This document shows, piece by piece, positions 1-7,614 of a DNA stretch of 64,000 bases; position 1 is the first letter of the stretch, and each line of letters begins with the position of its first letter. The position numbers were made by a program, and so were the translations under genes. The DNA is from an uncultured Muribaculaceae bacterium (GTDB taxonomy: Bacteria > Bacteroidota > Bacteroidia > Bacteroidales > Muribaculaceae): positions 310,001 to 374,000 of the forward strand of contig CAJUKZ010000001.1 in NCBI GenBank assembly GCA_910586995.1, given 5' to 3'. The notes beneath the pieces are model-generated. The model was not told the DNA's origin and made no database searches. It was given only the letters and a program-made list of their open reading frames with translations.

Positions 1-339
1 TTCAGCGAAGTTCAGACGGTAGGATGCATAGATGGGGAGGTTGAGGTAGCCTGCTGTCATGCCGTCGCCATCGCCCTTAGGTTCGAAGCCCTGCATTGAG
101 TAAAAGAGGCCGGTGCTGATTGCGAAGCTGTTTACGATGTTGATGTCAGCGGAAACACCTGCCTTGAAGCCGATCTTGCTGTCTGTCTCAGCGTCACCAC
201 CAAGGCTTGAGAGGTTCATACCTGCGCGTACACCCCATGTGAGGCGCTTTTCGGGCTGATTGCCGTCCCAGAAACTAACCTGTGCGGAAGCGCCGATAGT
301 GGCGAGGATTGCGATTGCTGCTACTAATAACTTTTTCAT
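1..339 (-). CDS. Outer-membrane beta-barrel protein, N-terminal part
   Basis: The gene runs off the left edge; only its first 113 codons are present. The start is an ATG at 337-339. It encodes a short signal peptide (MKKLLVAAIAIL, cleavage probably after ASA-Q near residue 20), then a stretch with a WGVRAGMNLSSL motif and alternating hydrophobic residues. This pattern is typical of the first strands of the PorT-like/porin-family outer-membrane barrels of Bacteroidota. The role of such small barrels is generally unknown. The family call is inferred from pattern only; the signal peptide and reading frame are seen directly. Confidence 0.7.
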   Translation of the reverse strand, partial: MKKLLVAAIAILATIGASAQVSFWDGNQPEKRLTWGVRAGMNLSSLGGDAETDSKIGFKAGVSADINIVNSFAISTGLFYSMQGFEPKGDGDGMTAGYLNLPIYASYRLNFAE

Positions 340-419
340 GTTGTAGTGTGTTGTTAATTAATGATTGATTATGGTTTTTTTATGTGTTTTTTGCTATGTG
401 CTTTGTATACTAATATTTG

Positions 420-427
420 CAAAATTA
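420..427 (-). promoter_or_regulatory. Candidate -7 box for the barrel gene
   Basis: Read on the minus strand this is TAATTTTG, matching the Bacteroidetes -7 consensus TAnnTTTG, about 80 bases upstream of the ATG at 339. A TTG lies 23 bases further upstream, slightly too far for a good -33 element, so the call is tentative. Confidence 0.4.
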
Positions 428-544
428 TATATTCTTTATAAAATACCCCCCAATTAGGTTAATAAGTGTTAATAAAAATAAGAATGAAACCAAATGTTAT
501 ACAGAGGGGGATAAACAGCAAAATGGCACAATCGTTTGTCGGGT

Positions 545-655
545 GGTAAATCGGCGTCCTGGCGGACGCCGCTGCGCAGGGATGTGCACGCCGGGCACAC
601 CTCGCCTGTGGCTCGGTGTACCCGGTTGCTGGTGAATCAGTGTCCTGCGGACACT
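545..655 (-). repeat. Inverted repeat, left arm
   Basis: It contains palindromes at 552-571 (CGGCGTCC-TGGC-GGACGCCG), 591-625 (CCGGG.ACACC stem with one mismatch) and 639-655 (AGTGTCC-TGC-GGACACT). It has the same module order as 899-1007 in the opposite orientation. Confidence 0.8.
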
Positions 656-898
656 ACCCTTGATACGCGCAGCCTGTCTGCTGCGTCCTCCGTTATGTGT
701 AGCTCGGCTTACACTCCCCATAGATAGAGGTATATAGGGCGTCGAAGATATATACTTCGTAGATATAATAGTGTAGAGTGTCCGTCAGGACTCAGAGCCG
801 GTATATAGCGGTGTGCAATGTAAGGTATGACGCTTTGTTTGCAGTGATGTCACTATCCCTACAGTTCGAGAGATAATATAGATGGAAATATTGATGTA

Positions 899-1007
899 AG
901 TGTCCGCAGGACACTGATTTAGTAGTAACCGGGCACACCGTAGCGATAGCATAGGTGTGCCCGGCAAGTATGAGTAAAGTAGCAGGTGTCCGTAGGACAC
1001 CGATTTA
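899..1007 (+). repeat. Inverted repeat, right arm
   Basis: It contains palindromes at 899-915 (AGTGTCC-GCA-GGACACT), 929-964 (perfect 11-bp stem CCGGGCACACC/GGTGTGCCCGG) and 985-1001 (GGTGTCC-GTA-GGACACC). The stems are more perfect than those in the left arm. Confidence 0.8.
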
Positions 1008-1021
1008 CGGTTACATATATG

Positions 1022-1063
1022 ATACCAACGGCTGCGACGGATTTCCGTCGCAGCCGTTGGTAT
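1022..1063 (-). terminator. Strong hairpin after the Lrp/AsnC gene
   Basis: A perfect 19-bp stem (1022-1040 with 1045-1063) with a four-base loop lies 19 bases after the stop codon at 1083. No clean T-run follows on either strand, so it is a terminator or mRNA-end stabiliser by position and stem strength. Confidence 0.65.
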
Positions 1064-1082
1064 TGCAGTGTGAGACCTTTAT

Positions 1083-1547
1083 TTATTCCACGGTGTCGAT
1101 AGGTATCGTGCGGTGGATGCTGCAGTCGAGTGATATGAGAGTCTCCGTTCCGGTGACACCCGGGATGTTCTGTATTTTGTTGTTTAGTAACTCCATCAGG
1201 TGCTCATTGTCTCTGGCATAGAGTTTTACGAGCATTGTGTATGGACCGGTGGTGAAATGGCATTCCACAATTTCGGGTATTTTCTCAAACTCGGGGACAA
1301 CAGTCCTGTACATAGCGCCGCGTTCGAGGTTTACGCCGATGTATGTACATGTGGCGAAGCCGAGTGTCTTTGCATTGACGTTGTATCCTGAGCCGGTGAT
1401 GACACCGAGATCTATCATGCGCTGGATGCGCTGGTGCACTGCTGCGCGTGATACTCCACAGTCCACGGCCACGGTCTTGGATGGGGTGCGAGCATTGTGC
1501 ATCACTATATCGAGGATCTTTTTGTCGAGTTTATCTATCTTTTCCAT
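1083..1547 (-). CDS. Lrp/AsnC family transcriptional regulator
   Basis: This is a 154-residue protein, the usual length of the family. Residues 1-60 form a winged helix-turn-helix: an LDKKILDIVMHNAR helix, then a recognition helix around SRAAVHQRIQRM. Residues from about 65 to the end form the RAM/AsnC ligand-binding domain (TGPYTMLVKLYARD, then IPGVTGTETLISL). Such proteins act as dimers or octamers and sense amino acids or related small molecules; the ligand here cannot be told. The gene stands alone between a hairpin (1022-1063) and its own -7 box. The bidirectional terminator at 1584-1639 separates it from the FKBP genes. Confidence 0.92.
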   Translation of the reverse strand: MEKIDKLDKKILDIVMHNARTPSKTVAVDCGVSRAAVHQRIQRMIDLGVITGSGYNVNAKTLGFATCTYIGVNLERGAMYRTVVPEFEKIPEIVECHFTTGPYTMLVKLYARDNEHLMELLNNKIQNIPGVTGTETLISLDCSIHRTIPIDTVE

Positions 1548-1572
1548 CTTGCAATTTGTAATGTATCTCTTG

Positions 1573-1580
1573 CAAAATTA
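1573..1580 (-). promoter_or_regulatory. -7 box of the Lrp/AsnC gene
   Basis: TAATTTTG on the minus strand matches TAnnTTTG and lies 25 bases before the ATG at 1547. No good -33 element is seen; the upstream space is taken by the hairpin at 1584-1639. Confidence 0.5.
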
Positions 1581-1583
1581 CAT

Positions 1584-1639
1584 AAAAATCGCATCCAACG
1601 AACATTTCTATATGAAAATGTCTGTAGGATGCGATTTTT
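1584..1639 (-). terminator. Rho-independent terminator of the FKBP pair
   Basis: AAAAATCGCATCC (1584-1596) pairs with GGATGCGATTTTT (1627-1639), with an inner ACATTT/AAATGT stem. On the minus strand it lies just after the stop at 1668 and ends in a T-run. Confidence 0.8.
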
Positions 1640-1667
1640 TATAGAATACTGGCTGTGTGGCCGCTCG

Positions 1668-2558
1668 TTATTCCGCAGCTTCAGGGCTTACTTCAACAAT
1701 CTCGATGTCGAATATCAGAGTGGCGTTAGGTCCGATCTTGTCGCCGGCGCCGTTCTCGCCGTATCCCAGGTTTCCGGGGATGTAAAGAGTGGCCTTGCCG
1801 CCCTTGCCAAGCAACTGCATGCCTTCGCCGAATCCGGGAACTACACGGTTGGGAGCAAATTCAGCCTCGCCGGAGTCGAATACTGTGCCGTCGGTCAGTT
1901 TGCCGGTGTATTTCACTTTGGCTGAGGTGTTAGGTCCGATCTTTGGCTCTGCACCGGGATTTTCAATCTTGTAGGAGAGTCCGCTCTCTGAAGTCTTGAT
2001 TTCAGAGTCGGCTTTCTTCATCTTCTCTACATATGCCTGTCCTTCCTTGGCGGCTTCTTCGGCCTGCTTTGCTTTTTCGGCCTTCTGCTTTTCCATGCTC
2101 AGGACGCGCATGCGGTTCATCAACGCAGAGAATTCAGCGTAGTCGGTCTGAGCAGCGTCAGCGTTGAGGCTGTCTGCGGAGAGTATGCTGCGGAAATTCT
2201 TCATAACGACGTCAGCCGATACTTCTACACCGTTCTGACGGCTTTCTTCAATGAAGTTTTTCATGTCCATACCTATCTTCATGCCGGTGATGAAGTCTTC
2301 GGATGAGTTTGCACCTACAACGTACTGTACGCCTTTGAGGACGTCGCTTTTGTTGATCTCCTTGCCGGAGCGCTGCTCCTGGTTCTCGAGATAGCCGTAG
2401 ATGTTTGCACCGAATGCTTTGCCGTAGAAAGTGGCTATTGAGTCGGCGATAGCTGAGTTTTCGTTTGTTCCGGCTGCTGTGCTTTCTGATTTGGCGCAGC
2501 TTGCCATTGATGCTGCGGTGGCGAGGGCTACCGCACCTGCGATCATTAGTCTTTTCAT
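1668..2558 (-). CDS. FKBP-type peptidyl-prolyl isomerase, lipoprotein
   Basis: A 296-residue protein. The N-terminus is a lipoprotein signal ending in SMASC, with Cys21 as the lipidation site, so it is probably anchored in an envelope membrane. Residues ~35-160 form the helical FKBP N-terminal dimerisation domain seen in Mip/FkpA proteins, followed by an Ala/Lys/Glu-rich helix. Residues ~205-292 are the FKBP catalytic fold (VKYTGKLTDGTVFDSGE, VVPGFGEGMQLL, YIPGNLGYG, LIFDIEIVEV). It likely speeds proline isomerisation during folding of exported proteins. It lies 31 bases after a second FKBP gene and shares its promoter (3284-3314) and terminator (1584-1639). Confidence 0.93.
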   Translation of the reverse strand: MKRLMIAGAVALATAASMASCAKSESTAAGTNENSAIADSIATFYGKAFGANIYGYLENQEQRSGKEINKSDVLKGVQYVVGANSSEDFITGMKIGMDMKNFIEESRQNGVEVSADVVMKNFRSILSADSLNADAAQTDYAEFSALMNRMRVLSMEKQKAEKAKQAEEAAKEGQAYVEKMKKADSEIKTSESGLSYKIENPGAEPKIGPNTSAKVKYTGKLTDGTVFDSGEAEFAPNRVVPGFGEGMQLLGKGGKATLYIPGNLGYGENGAGDKIGPNATLIFDIEIVEVSPEAAE

Positions 2559-2589
2559 TTTTTATGCTGTGTTTTTATGCTGTGTTTCT

Positions 2590-3216
2590 TTATTTTCCTG
2601 CCACGGATATCAGTTCCACATCGAAAATGAGCGTGGAGTTCGGTCCGATGATGTTGCCTGCTCCATTGGGTCCGTATGCGAGATTTGAGGGAATGAAAAG
2701 ACGCCATTTCGCGCCTACTTTCATCAACTGGAGTGCCTCTACCCATCCGGGGATCACCTGGTTGACACCAAAAGTGGCGGGTTCGCCGCGTTCCTCGCTG
2801 CTGTCGAATACTGTGCCGTCGATCAGTTTTCCGGTGTAGTGTACAGTGACCTGGTCGCCGGCTTCGGGCTGTGCGCCTTCGCCTTCGCGGAGCACTTCGT
2901 ACTGAAGTCCTGAAGGTGTGGTCTTGACTTCGGCACGCTTGCCGTTTTCGTCGAGGAAGGCTTTTCCGGCGGCTTCGTTCACTTCGCCCATTTTAGAGGC
3001 TTCCTCGCGCTGGCGTTCTTCCATTGCGGTGAAGTATTTTCGGATTTCCTCCTTGGCTTCGTCGTAGGTCATTTTGGGCTCTGCACCGTAGAATACGGCG
3101 GCTACGCCGTCGGCAAAGTCCTGGACGTTGATAGTAGTGATGCCTGATGCGCGAAAATTGTTGCCCATGCTCAATCCGAGAGCATAGCTGATGCGGTCTA
3201 ATTCTTTGTTTTCCAT
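2590..3216 (-). CDS. FKBP-type peptidyl-prolyl isomerase, no signal peptide
   Basis: A 208-residue protein with the same architecture as its downstream neighbour but without a signal sequence. It starts MENKELDRISYALGLSMGNN, the typical opening of the FKBP N-terminal helical domain. The catalytic FKBP domain covers about 115-206 (VTVHYTGKLIDGTVFDSSEE, VIPGWVEALQLM, FIPSNLAYG, LIFDVELISV). It is predicted cytoplasmic, so the pair would supply one isomerase inside the cell and one in the envelope. It is the first gene of the two-gene operon; the promoter lies at 3284-3314. Confidence 0.92.
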   Translation of the reverse strand: MENKELDRISYALGLSMGNNFRASGITTINVQDFADGVAAVFYGAEPKMTYDEAKEEIRKYFTAMEERQREEASKMGEVNEAAGKAFLDENGKRAEVKTTPSGLQYEVLREGEGAQPEAGDQVTVHYTGKLIDGTVFDSSEERGEPATFGVNQVIPGWVEALQLMKVGAKWRLFIPSNLAYGPNGAGNIIGPNSTLIFDVELISVAGK

Positions 3217-3283
3217 ATAATTTTTTAGTTTTGAATGTTCGATGACACACCCCGGGAGGGACGCTTCGCCGGATATTCCTGTG

Positions 3284-3314
3284 CAAAGTTAGCATCCTGC
3301 GGCATGTGGTGCAA
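3284..3314 (-). promoter_or_regulatory. Promoter of the FKBP operon
   Basis: On the minus strand: TTG (3312-3314), 20 bases, then TAACTTTG (3284-3291). This matches the Bacteroidetes -33/-7 consensus with the right spacing, 68 bases before the ATG at 3216. Confidence 0.7.
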
Positions 3315-3445
3315 TCAATTTTAATAAAAAAATATTAAGCGGCCTGCGAGATAATGCGCGCGGGTGCACCTGATGTGCCGAGGATTGATGTCCGGCTGTT
3401 GATTGTTAACGCTTTAGCGGCATGTCATGTTCATTATTAAAGCAC

Positions 3446-3480
3446 GGCAGGCGTGCCCTGATGGTTAGGGCGCGCCTGCC
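3446..3480 (-). terminator. Hairpin terminator of frdCAB
   Basis: GGCAGGCGTGCCCT (3446-3459) pairs with AGGGCGCGCCTGCC (3467-3480) with one mismatch and a seven-base loop. It lies 29 bases after the stop of frdB at 3509. Confidence 0.7.
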
Positions 3481-3508
3481 AGTGGTTTCTATTGTATGAC
3501 TCTGGGTT

Positions 3509-4264
3509 TTATTCAGAGCACTTTGCCTTGATGAACTCGCGGTTGAGACGTGCGATGTTGCTCAGCGAGATGTTCTTGGGGCATTCGGCGGCACATGCAC
3601 CTGTGTTAGTACAGTTGCCGAATCCGAGTTCGTCCATCTTCTTGACCATAGCGCGAGCGCGGCGGGCGCGCTCTACCTGGCCCTGGGGAAGCAGAGCGAA
3701 CTGGCTTACCTTTGCGCTGACAAAGAGCATGGCAGATCCGTTCTTGCAAGCTGCAACACAAGCGCCGCAGCCGATGCAGGTAGCAGAGTCCATTGCTTCG
3801 TCGGCCACTTCCTTGGAGATGGGAGTGGCGTTGGCATCGGGAGCACCACCGCAATTGAACGATACGTAGCCGCCGGCCTGCTGGATCTGGTCGAAAGCGT
3901 TGCGGTTGACCATAAGGTCGCGGATCACGGGGAACGCAGCCGAGCGCCAGGGTTCGATGGTGATCACGTCGCCATCATTGAACTTGCGCATATGGAGCTG
4001 GCATGTGGTGATGCCCTGCACCGGACCGTGGGGATGTCCGTTGATATACAGCGAGCACATGCCGCAGATGCCTTCGCGGCAGTCGCTGTCGAATACCACC
4101 GGTTCTTCGCCTTTCTCTACAAGCTGCTGGTTGAGCATGTCAAGCATTTCGAGAAAGCTGCTGCCGGTGGAGACGTTATCGAGGTGATAGTTGACGAACT
4201 GTCCTTTCTCTTTGGGACCACGTTGACGCCAAATCTTCAAGTTTACGCTGATTGTTGTTTCCAT
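3509..4264 (-). CDS. frdB: Fumarate reductase/succinate dehydrogenase iron-sulfur subunit
   Basis: A 251-residue subunit that relays electrons between the quinone-binding cytochrome b and the flavoprotein. The [2Fe-2S] ferredoxin domain shows CREGICGMCSLYINGHPHG near residues 62-80. The C-terminal domain holds CIGCGACVAACK near 155 and a second cluster set in CTNTGACAAECPK near 215. These give the [4Fe-4S] and [3Fe-4S] sites. It is the last gene of frdCAB, 71 bases after frdA, with a hairpin in the gap. In Bacteroidota this complex mainly works as fumarate reductase in anaerobic respiration, feeding the succinate/propionate route. Confidence 0.96.
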   Translation of the reverse strand: METTISVNLKIWRQRGPKEKGQFVNYHLDNVSTGSSFLEMLDMLNQQLVEKGEEPVVFDSDCREGICGMCSLYINGHPHGPVQGITTCQLHMRKFNDGDVITIEPWRSAAFPVIRDLMVNRNAFDQIQQAGGYVSFNCGGAPDANATPISKEVADEAMDSATCIGCGACVAACKNGSAMLFVSAKVSQFALLPQGQVERARRARAMVKKMDELGFGNCTNTGACAAECPKNISLSNIARLNREFIKAKCSE

Positions 4265-4288
4265 TGTGTTGGGGTTAGTTATTTGGTA

Positions 4289-4317
4289 GATGCCGGGCGT
4301 CGGATGACGCCGGCATC
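4289..4317 (-). other. Intercistronic hairpin between frdA and frdB
   Basis: GATGCCGGGCGTC (4289-4301) pairs with GACGCCGGCATC (4306-4317) with one bulged base. There is no T-run. A stem in this position could set mRNA stability or the subunit ratio. Confidence 0.55.
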
Positions 4318-4335
4318 ATCGTGGTTACTTAGAGA

Positions 4336-6363
4336 TTACGACTTATAGTTGCGGGTCTGCACCTGGATTGCCTCGTAGTTGAGGGGTTCTTTGAGCAGGA
4401 TAGGCTTCTCATTGTCGCCGGTGTATTTCCAGCAAGACACGTACATGTAGTCTTTGTCGTTGCGGGCAGCCTCACCGTCGGCAGTCTGATATTCCTCGCG
4501 GAAGTGCGCGCCACAGGATTCGTTGCGGTTGAGCGCGTCGATAGCCATCATCTTGGCGATCACGAGGAAGTCTTCGAGACGGAGAGCCTTTTCAAGCTCG
4601 GTGTTCAGGTCGTCGGCCTTGCCTACCACGCGGAGGTCGGAATAGAATTCCTTGCGCACTTCCTCGATTTCCTCGACAGCTTTGGTCAGGCTCTGAAGTG
4701 TGCGGCCCATGCCCACGAGGTTCCACATCACGTGTCCCAGACGCTTGTGGATTTCGTCGGGCGACTTTGTTCCCTTGATGTTCATGAGCTTCTCGATGCG
4801 TGCGCGCACGGCCTTTTCGGCTTCGTCGAATTCGGGTGCGTCAGTGCCGGGGTGTTTCACCTTGATCTGGTCGCTCAGGTAGTTCTGCATGGTGTAGGGC
4901 AGAACGAAGTAACCGTCGGCAAGACCCTGCATCAGAGCTGAAGCGCCGAGGCGGTTTGCACCGTGGTCAGAGAAGTTGCACTCGCCGATAGCGAACAAGC
5001 CCTTGATCGAGGTCTGGAGTTCGTAGTCTACCCAGATGCCGCCCATTGTGTAGTGGCTTGCGGGGAAGATCATCATCGGAGTCTCATAGGGGTTGTCGTC
5101 GGAGATCATCTGATACATGTCGAAGAGGTTGCCGTAGCGGTCGCGTACCACATCCTCGCCGAGTCGCTGGATAGCATACTTGAAGTCGAGGTATACGGCG
5201 TTGCCTGTACCTACGCCGAAGCCTGCGTCGCAGCGCTCCTTGGCTGCACGGCTGGCGATGTCGCGGGGGCAGAGATTACCGAAAGCGGGATAGCGGCGTT
5301 CGAGGTAGAAGTCGCGGTCTTCGTCGGGAATGTCGGTCGGGCGCTTTTTGCCGGCGCGGATTGCTTCGGCATCTTCTTTCTTCTTGGGAACCCAGATGCG
5401 GCCGTCGTTGCGGAGTGATTCGCTCATGAGTGTGAGCTTGGACTGGTCTTCGCCGTGTACGGGGATACATGTCGGGTGGATCTGTGTGAAAGCGAGGTTG
5501 GCCAGGTATGCACCTTTCTTGAAGGCCTGGACAGCAGCAGAGCCGTTGCAGCCCATAGCGTTGGTGGACAGGAAGAATGCACGTCCGTAGCCGCCGGTTG
5601 CAAGCACCACTGCGTGTGCGGCGTAGCGCTCGATCTCGCCGGTGACGAGGTTGCGTACGATGATACCGCGGGCGCGGCCGTCAACAATAACGACGTCGAG
5701 CATTTCGCGACGGTTGAATGATTTTACCTGACCCTTCTGGATCTGACGGTTGAGCGATGCGTAAGCTCCGAGCAGCAGCTGCTGGCCGGTCTGACCCTTG
5801 GCGTAGAATGTACGGCTTACCTGAGCGCCGCCGAACGAACGGTTGGCCAGCAGGCCGCCGTATTCGCGAGCGAAAGGAACGCCCTGCTGAACGCACTGGT
5901 CGATGATATTGTTGGCTACTTCGGCCAGACGGTATACGTTAGCCTCGCGTGAGCGGAAGTCGCCACCCTTGATGGTGTCGTAGAAAAGACGATATATCGA
6001 GTCGCCGTCGTTCTGGTAGTTCTTGGCGGCGTTGATACCACCCTGCGCAGCGATGGAGTGTGCGCGGCGGGGGCTGTCCTGGATGCAGAAGTTAAGTACG
6101 TTGAAGCCCATCTCACCCAGTGTAGAGGCTGCTGATGCGCCTGCAAGACCTGTACCTACAACGATGATGTCGAGGTTGCGCTTGTTGGCGGGGTTGACCA
6201 GCTTCTGGTGAGCCTTATAGTTGGTCCACTTCTCAGCGATGGGACCTTCGGGTATCTTTGAGTCGATCTGATACTCGGGAAGTTTGGCGGATTCGATGTC
6301 GGCGTAATCCTTCATGATGGGGGTAGAGTCAATCATCCCCGCGAATTTATTTGTGTCTGCCAT
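4336..6363 (-). CDS. frdA: Fumarate reductase/succinate dehydrogenase flavoprotein subunit
   Basis: A 675-residue catalytic subunit interconverting fumarate and succinate on the cytoplasmic side of the membrane. The FAD Rossmann motif is IVVGTGLAGASAASTLGEMG near residue 66. RAHSIAAQGGINAAK near 100 carries the histidine that covalently binds FAD in this family. The active-site segments HPTCIP, SHYTMGGIWVDYE and HGANRLGASAL are all intact. The length fits the long (about 650-670 aa) FrdA of Bacteroidota and epsilonproteobacteria. It sits 15 bases after frdC. Confidence 0.97.
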   Translation of the reverse strand: MADTNKFAGMIDSTPIMKDYADIESAKLPEYQIDSKIPEGPIAEKWTNYKAHQKLVNPANKRNLDIIVVGTGLAGASAASTLGEMGFNVLNFCIQDSPRRAHSIAAQGGINAAKNYQNDGDSIYRLFYDTIKGGDFRSREANVYRLAEVANNIIDQCVQQGVPFAREYGGLLANRSFGGAQVSRTFYAKGQTGQQLLLGAYASLNRQIQKGQVKSFNRREMLDVVIVDGRARGIIVRNLVTGEIERYAAHAVVLATGGYGRAFFLSTNAMGCNGSAAVQAFKKGAYLANLAFTQIHPTCIPVHGEDQSKLTLMSESLRNDGRIWVPKKKEDAEAIRAGKKRPTDIPDEDRDFYLERRYPAFGNLCPRDIASRAAKERCDAGFGVGTGNAVYLDFKYAIQRLGEDVVRDRYGNLFDMYQMISDDNPYETPMMIFPASHYTMGGIWVDYELQTSIKGLFAIGECNFSDHGANRLGASALMQGLADGYFVLPYTMQNYLSDQIKVKHPGTDAPEFDEAEKAVRARIEKLMNIKGTKSPDEIHKRLGHVMWNLVGMGRTLQSLTKAVEEIEEVRKEFYSDLRVVGKADDLNTELEKALRLEDFLVIAKMMAIDALNRNESCGAHFREEYQTADGEAARNDKDYMYVSCWKYTGDNEKPILLKEPLNYEAIQVQTRNYKS

Positions 6364-6378
6364 GAGTCTGAGGTGTAA

Positions 6379-7401
6379 TTAATATTGACCGTTGTTGTGG
6401 GCGGAAAGGAAAGAAATCTGCTGCTGTACGCCCTGGCGGAGCTGACGCATGTTGGAAATGTTCTCGTTGTATGCGTCGGGGCACTGCTTCACTGCGCAGC
6501 TATCAATGACGTCGGCCTGGCGAACGAAATTCACGCCTTCGTTGAGGAAGAATGCGCGCTGGATGGAGTCGGCGTTTGCGCCTGGAGCCATAGAGGCGTT
6601 CTGAGCGGTGTTCATCGCCTCGCGGAACTCGGTGATGATTGTCTCAGCCTTGTCTCCCCATACGGTAGCGTACTGGTTCTGCAGCTCTACGTCGGTTGTG
6701 TAGTGGTGCTTGTGGGCCTGTACGGTGAACACTACTGCCTGTGCGATGAACAGGGCGATTACGATGGTTGTCCACCAGCAGGAGATTTTCTTGAGGCGTT
6801 CAAGCCAGTTGCGGCCATTCCAACCTACGGTCTGGAACATGGACCAGAAGCCGTGGTTCATGTGGAACCAGAGGGCTACGAAGCCGATTATGTAGATAAC
6901 GGGAGTCCACCAGCAGGAGAATGCTGCCTGGATGAACAGTGTGCCCATCGCGGGAGAGGCAGCCGAACCGTCGACTGTAGCCCAGGATGCGGGATCATGA
7001 GAGATAAGCTCCTGAAGCTGCATCTTGGCCCAGAACTGGATCATGTGCACTGCGAGGAAGGCTACTACCACGATGCCCAGTACGAGCATGTTTTTTGAAG
7101 ACCATTCTACCTGAGGAGGGCGTGAGGTGACTGCATAGCGGTCTGCGCCACGGGCCTTGCGGTTCTCGAATGTGAGCACCAGCGCGAGAATGATGTGTAC
7201 GATGAACAGGAATGCCAGACCGGCGGATGCTATGAGTGCATACCAGTTGGCGCCCAGGAACTGACAGATGTCATTGTAGGCTACGGGCCACAGCAGGGCC
7301 ACTGAGTTCATCAGCACGTGAAACGTTACGAATAGGACAAGGCACGCTCCTGTGATGGCCATGAGGAACTTCCTGCCTATAGATGAGCATGTTAACCACA
7401 T
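6379..7401 (-). CDS. frdC: Fumarate reductase cytochrome b subunit with C-terminal extension
   Basis: A 340-residue membrane subunit that anchors FrdAB and oxidises menaquinol through two b hemes. Five hydrophobic segments are seen (about 14-34, 53-77, 104-124, 163-182, 209-228). Histidines in or near them (H28, H69, H119, H180, H183) are candidate heme ligands. This core resembles the family, whose members are usually about 220-260 residues. Here a hydrophilic tail of about 110 residues follows the last membrane helix, with a SCAVKQC cysteine pair near 302-307. If the family topology holds, the tail lies in the periplasm. First gene of frdCAB; promoter at 7488-7519. Confidence 0.93.
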   Translation of the reverse strand: MWLTCSSIGRKFLMAITGACLVLFVTFHVLMNSVALLWPVAYNDICQFLGANWYALIASAGLAFLFIVHIILALVLTFENRKARGADRYAVTSRPPQVEWSSKNMLVLGIVVVAFLAVHMIQFWAKMQLQELISHDPASWATVDGSAASPAMGTLFIQAAFSCWWTPVIYIIGFVALWFHMNHGFWSMFQTVGWNGRNWLERLKKISCWWTTIVIALFIAQAVVFTVQAHKHHYTTDVELQNQYATVWGDKAETIITEFREAMNTAQNASMAPGANADSIQRAFFLNEGVNFVRQADVIDSCAVKQCPDAYNENISNMRQLRQGVQQQISFLSAHNNGQY

Positions 7402-7487
7402 AAGTTAATGAAGTTTTAATTATTAATTTGTTGGATTGTGTTTACGATTGGTTCTGAGGTATGCCGGTGCATGGCATGTATACCGTG

Positions 7488-7519
7488 CAAAATTAATGAA
7501 TTATGCGGGTGTTTACAAA
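7488..7519 (-). promoter_or_regulatory. Promoter of frdCAB
   Basis: On the minus strand: TTTG (7516-7519), 20 bases, TAATTTTG (7488-7495). It is a full match to the Bacteroidetes consensus. The predicted leader before frdC is about 80 nt. Confidence 0.75.
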
Positions 7520-7614
7520 TATTAAGGAAAAAATTCTTGAATATTAGACGAACTATGCAAAATTTTATGGTCTATGATTCAAAAGGCCATTTTGTATTGT
7601 ATTATGCGTAGGAG

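Larger units (their letters stand above)
545..1007. repeat. Large imperfect inverted repeat made of nested hairpins
   Basis: The arm at 545-655, read on the minus strand, matches the arm at 899-1007 read on the plus strand, module by module. The order in each is a 17-base palindrome AGTGTCCGCAGGACACT (identical in both), a 13-base GATT...AA linker, a CCGGGCACACC/GGTGTGCCCGG stem with a 13-14 base loop, a 19-20 base linker, a second GTCC-N3/4-GGAC palindrome, then GATTTAC or a near copy. The 243-base centre (656-898) holds a fifth, degenerate copy (GAGTGTCCGTCAGGACTC, 776-793). No convincing gene lies here. It could be a palindromic intergenic repeat family, a MITE-like relic or a structured RNA. 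Confidence 0.8.

Noticed and set aside
417..1000. Short reading frames in both directions over the inverted-repeat block
   Set aside because: They are made of palindromic repeat sequence, have no starts with promoters, no homology-like composition, and overlap on both strands.
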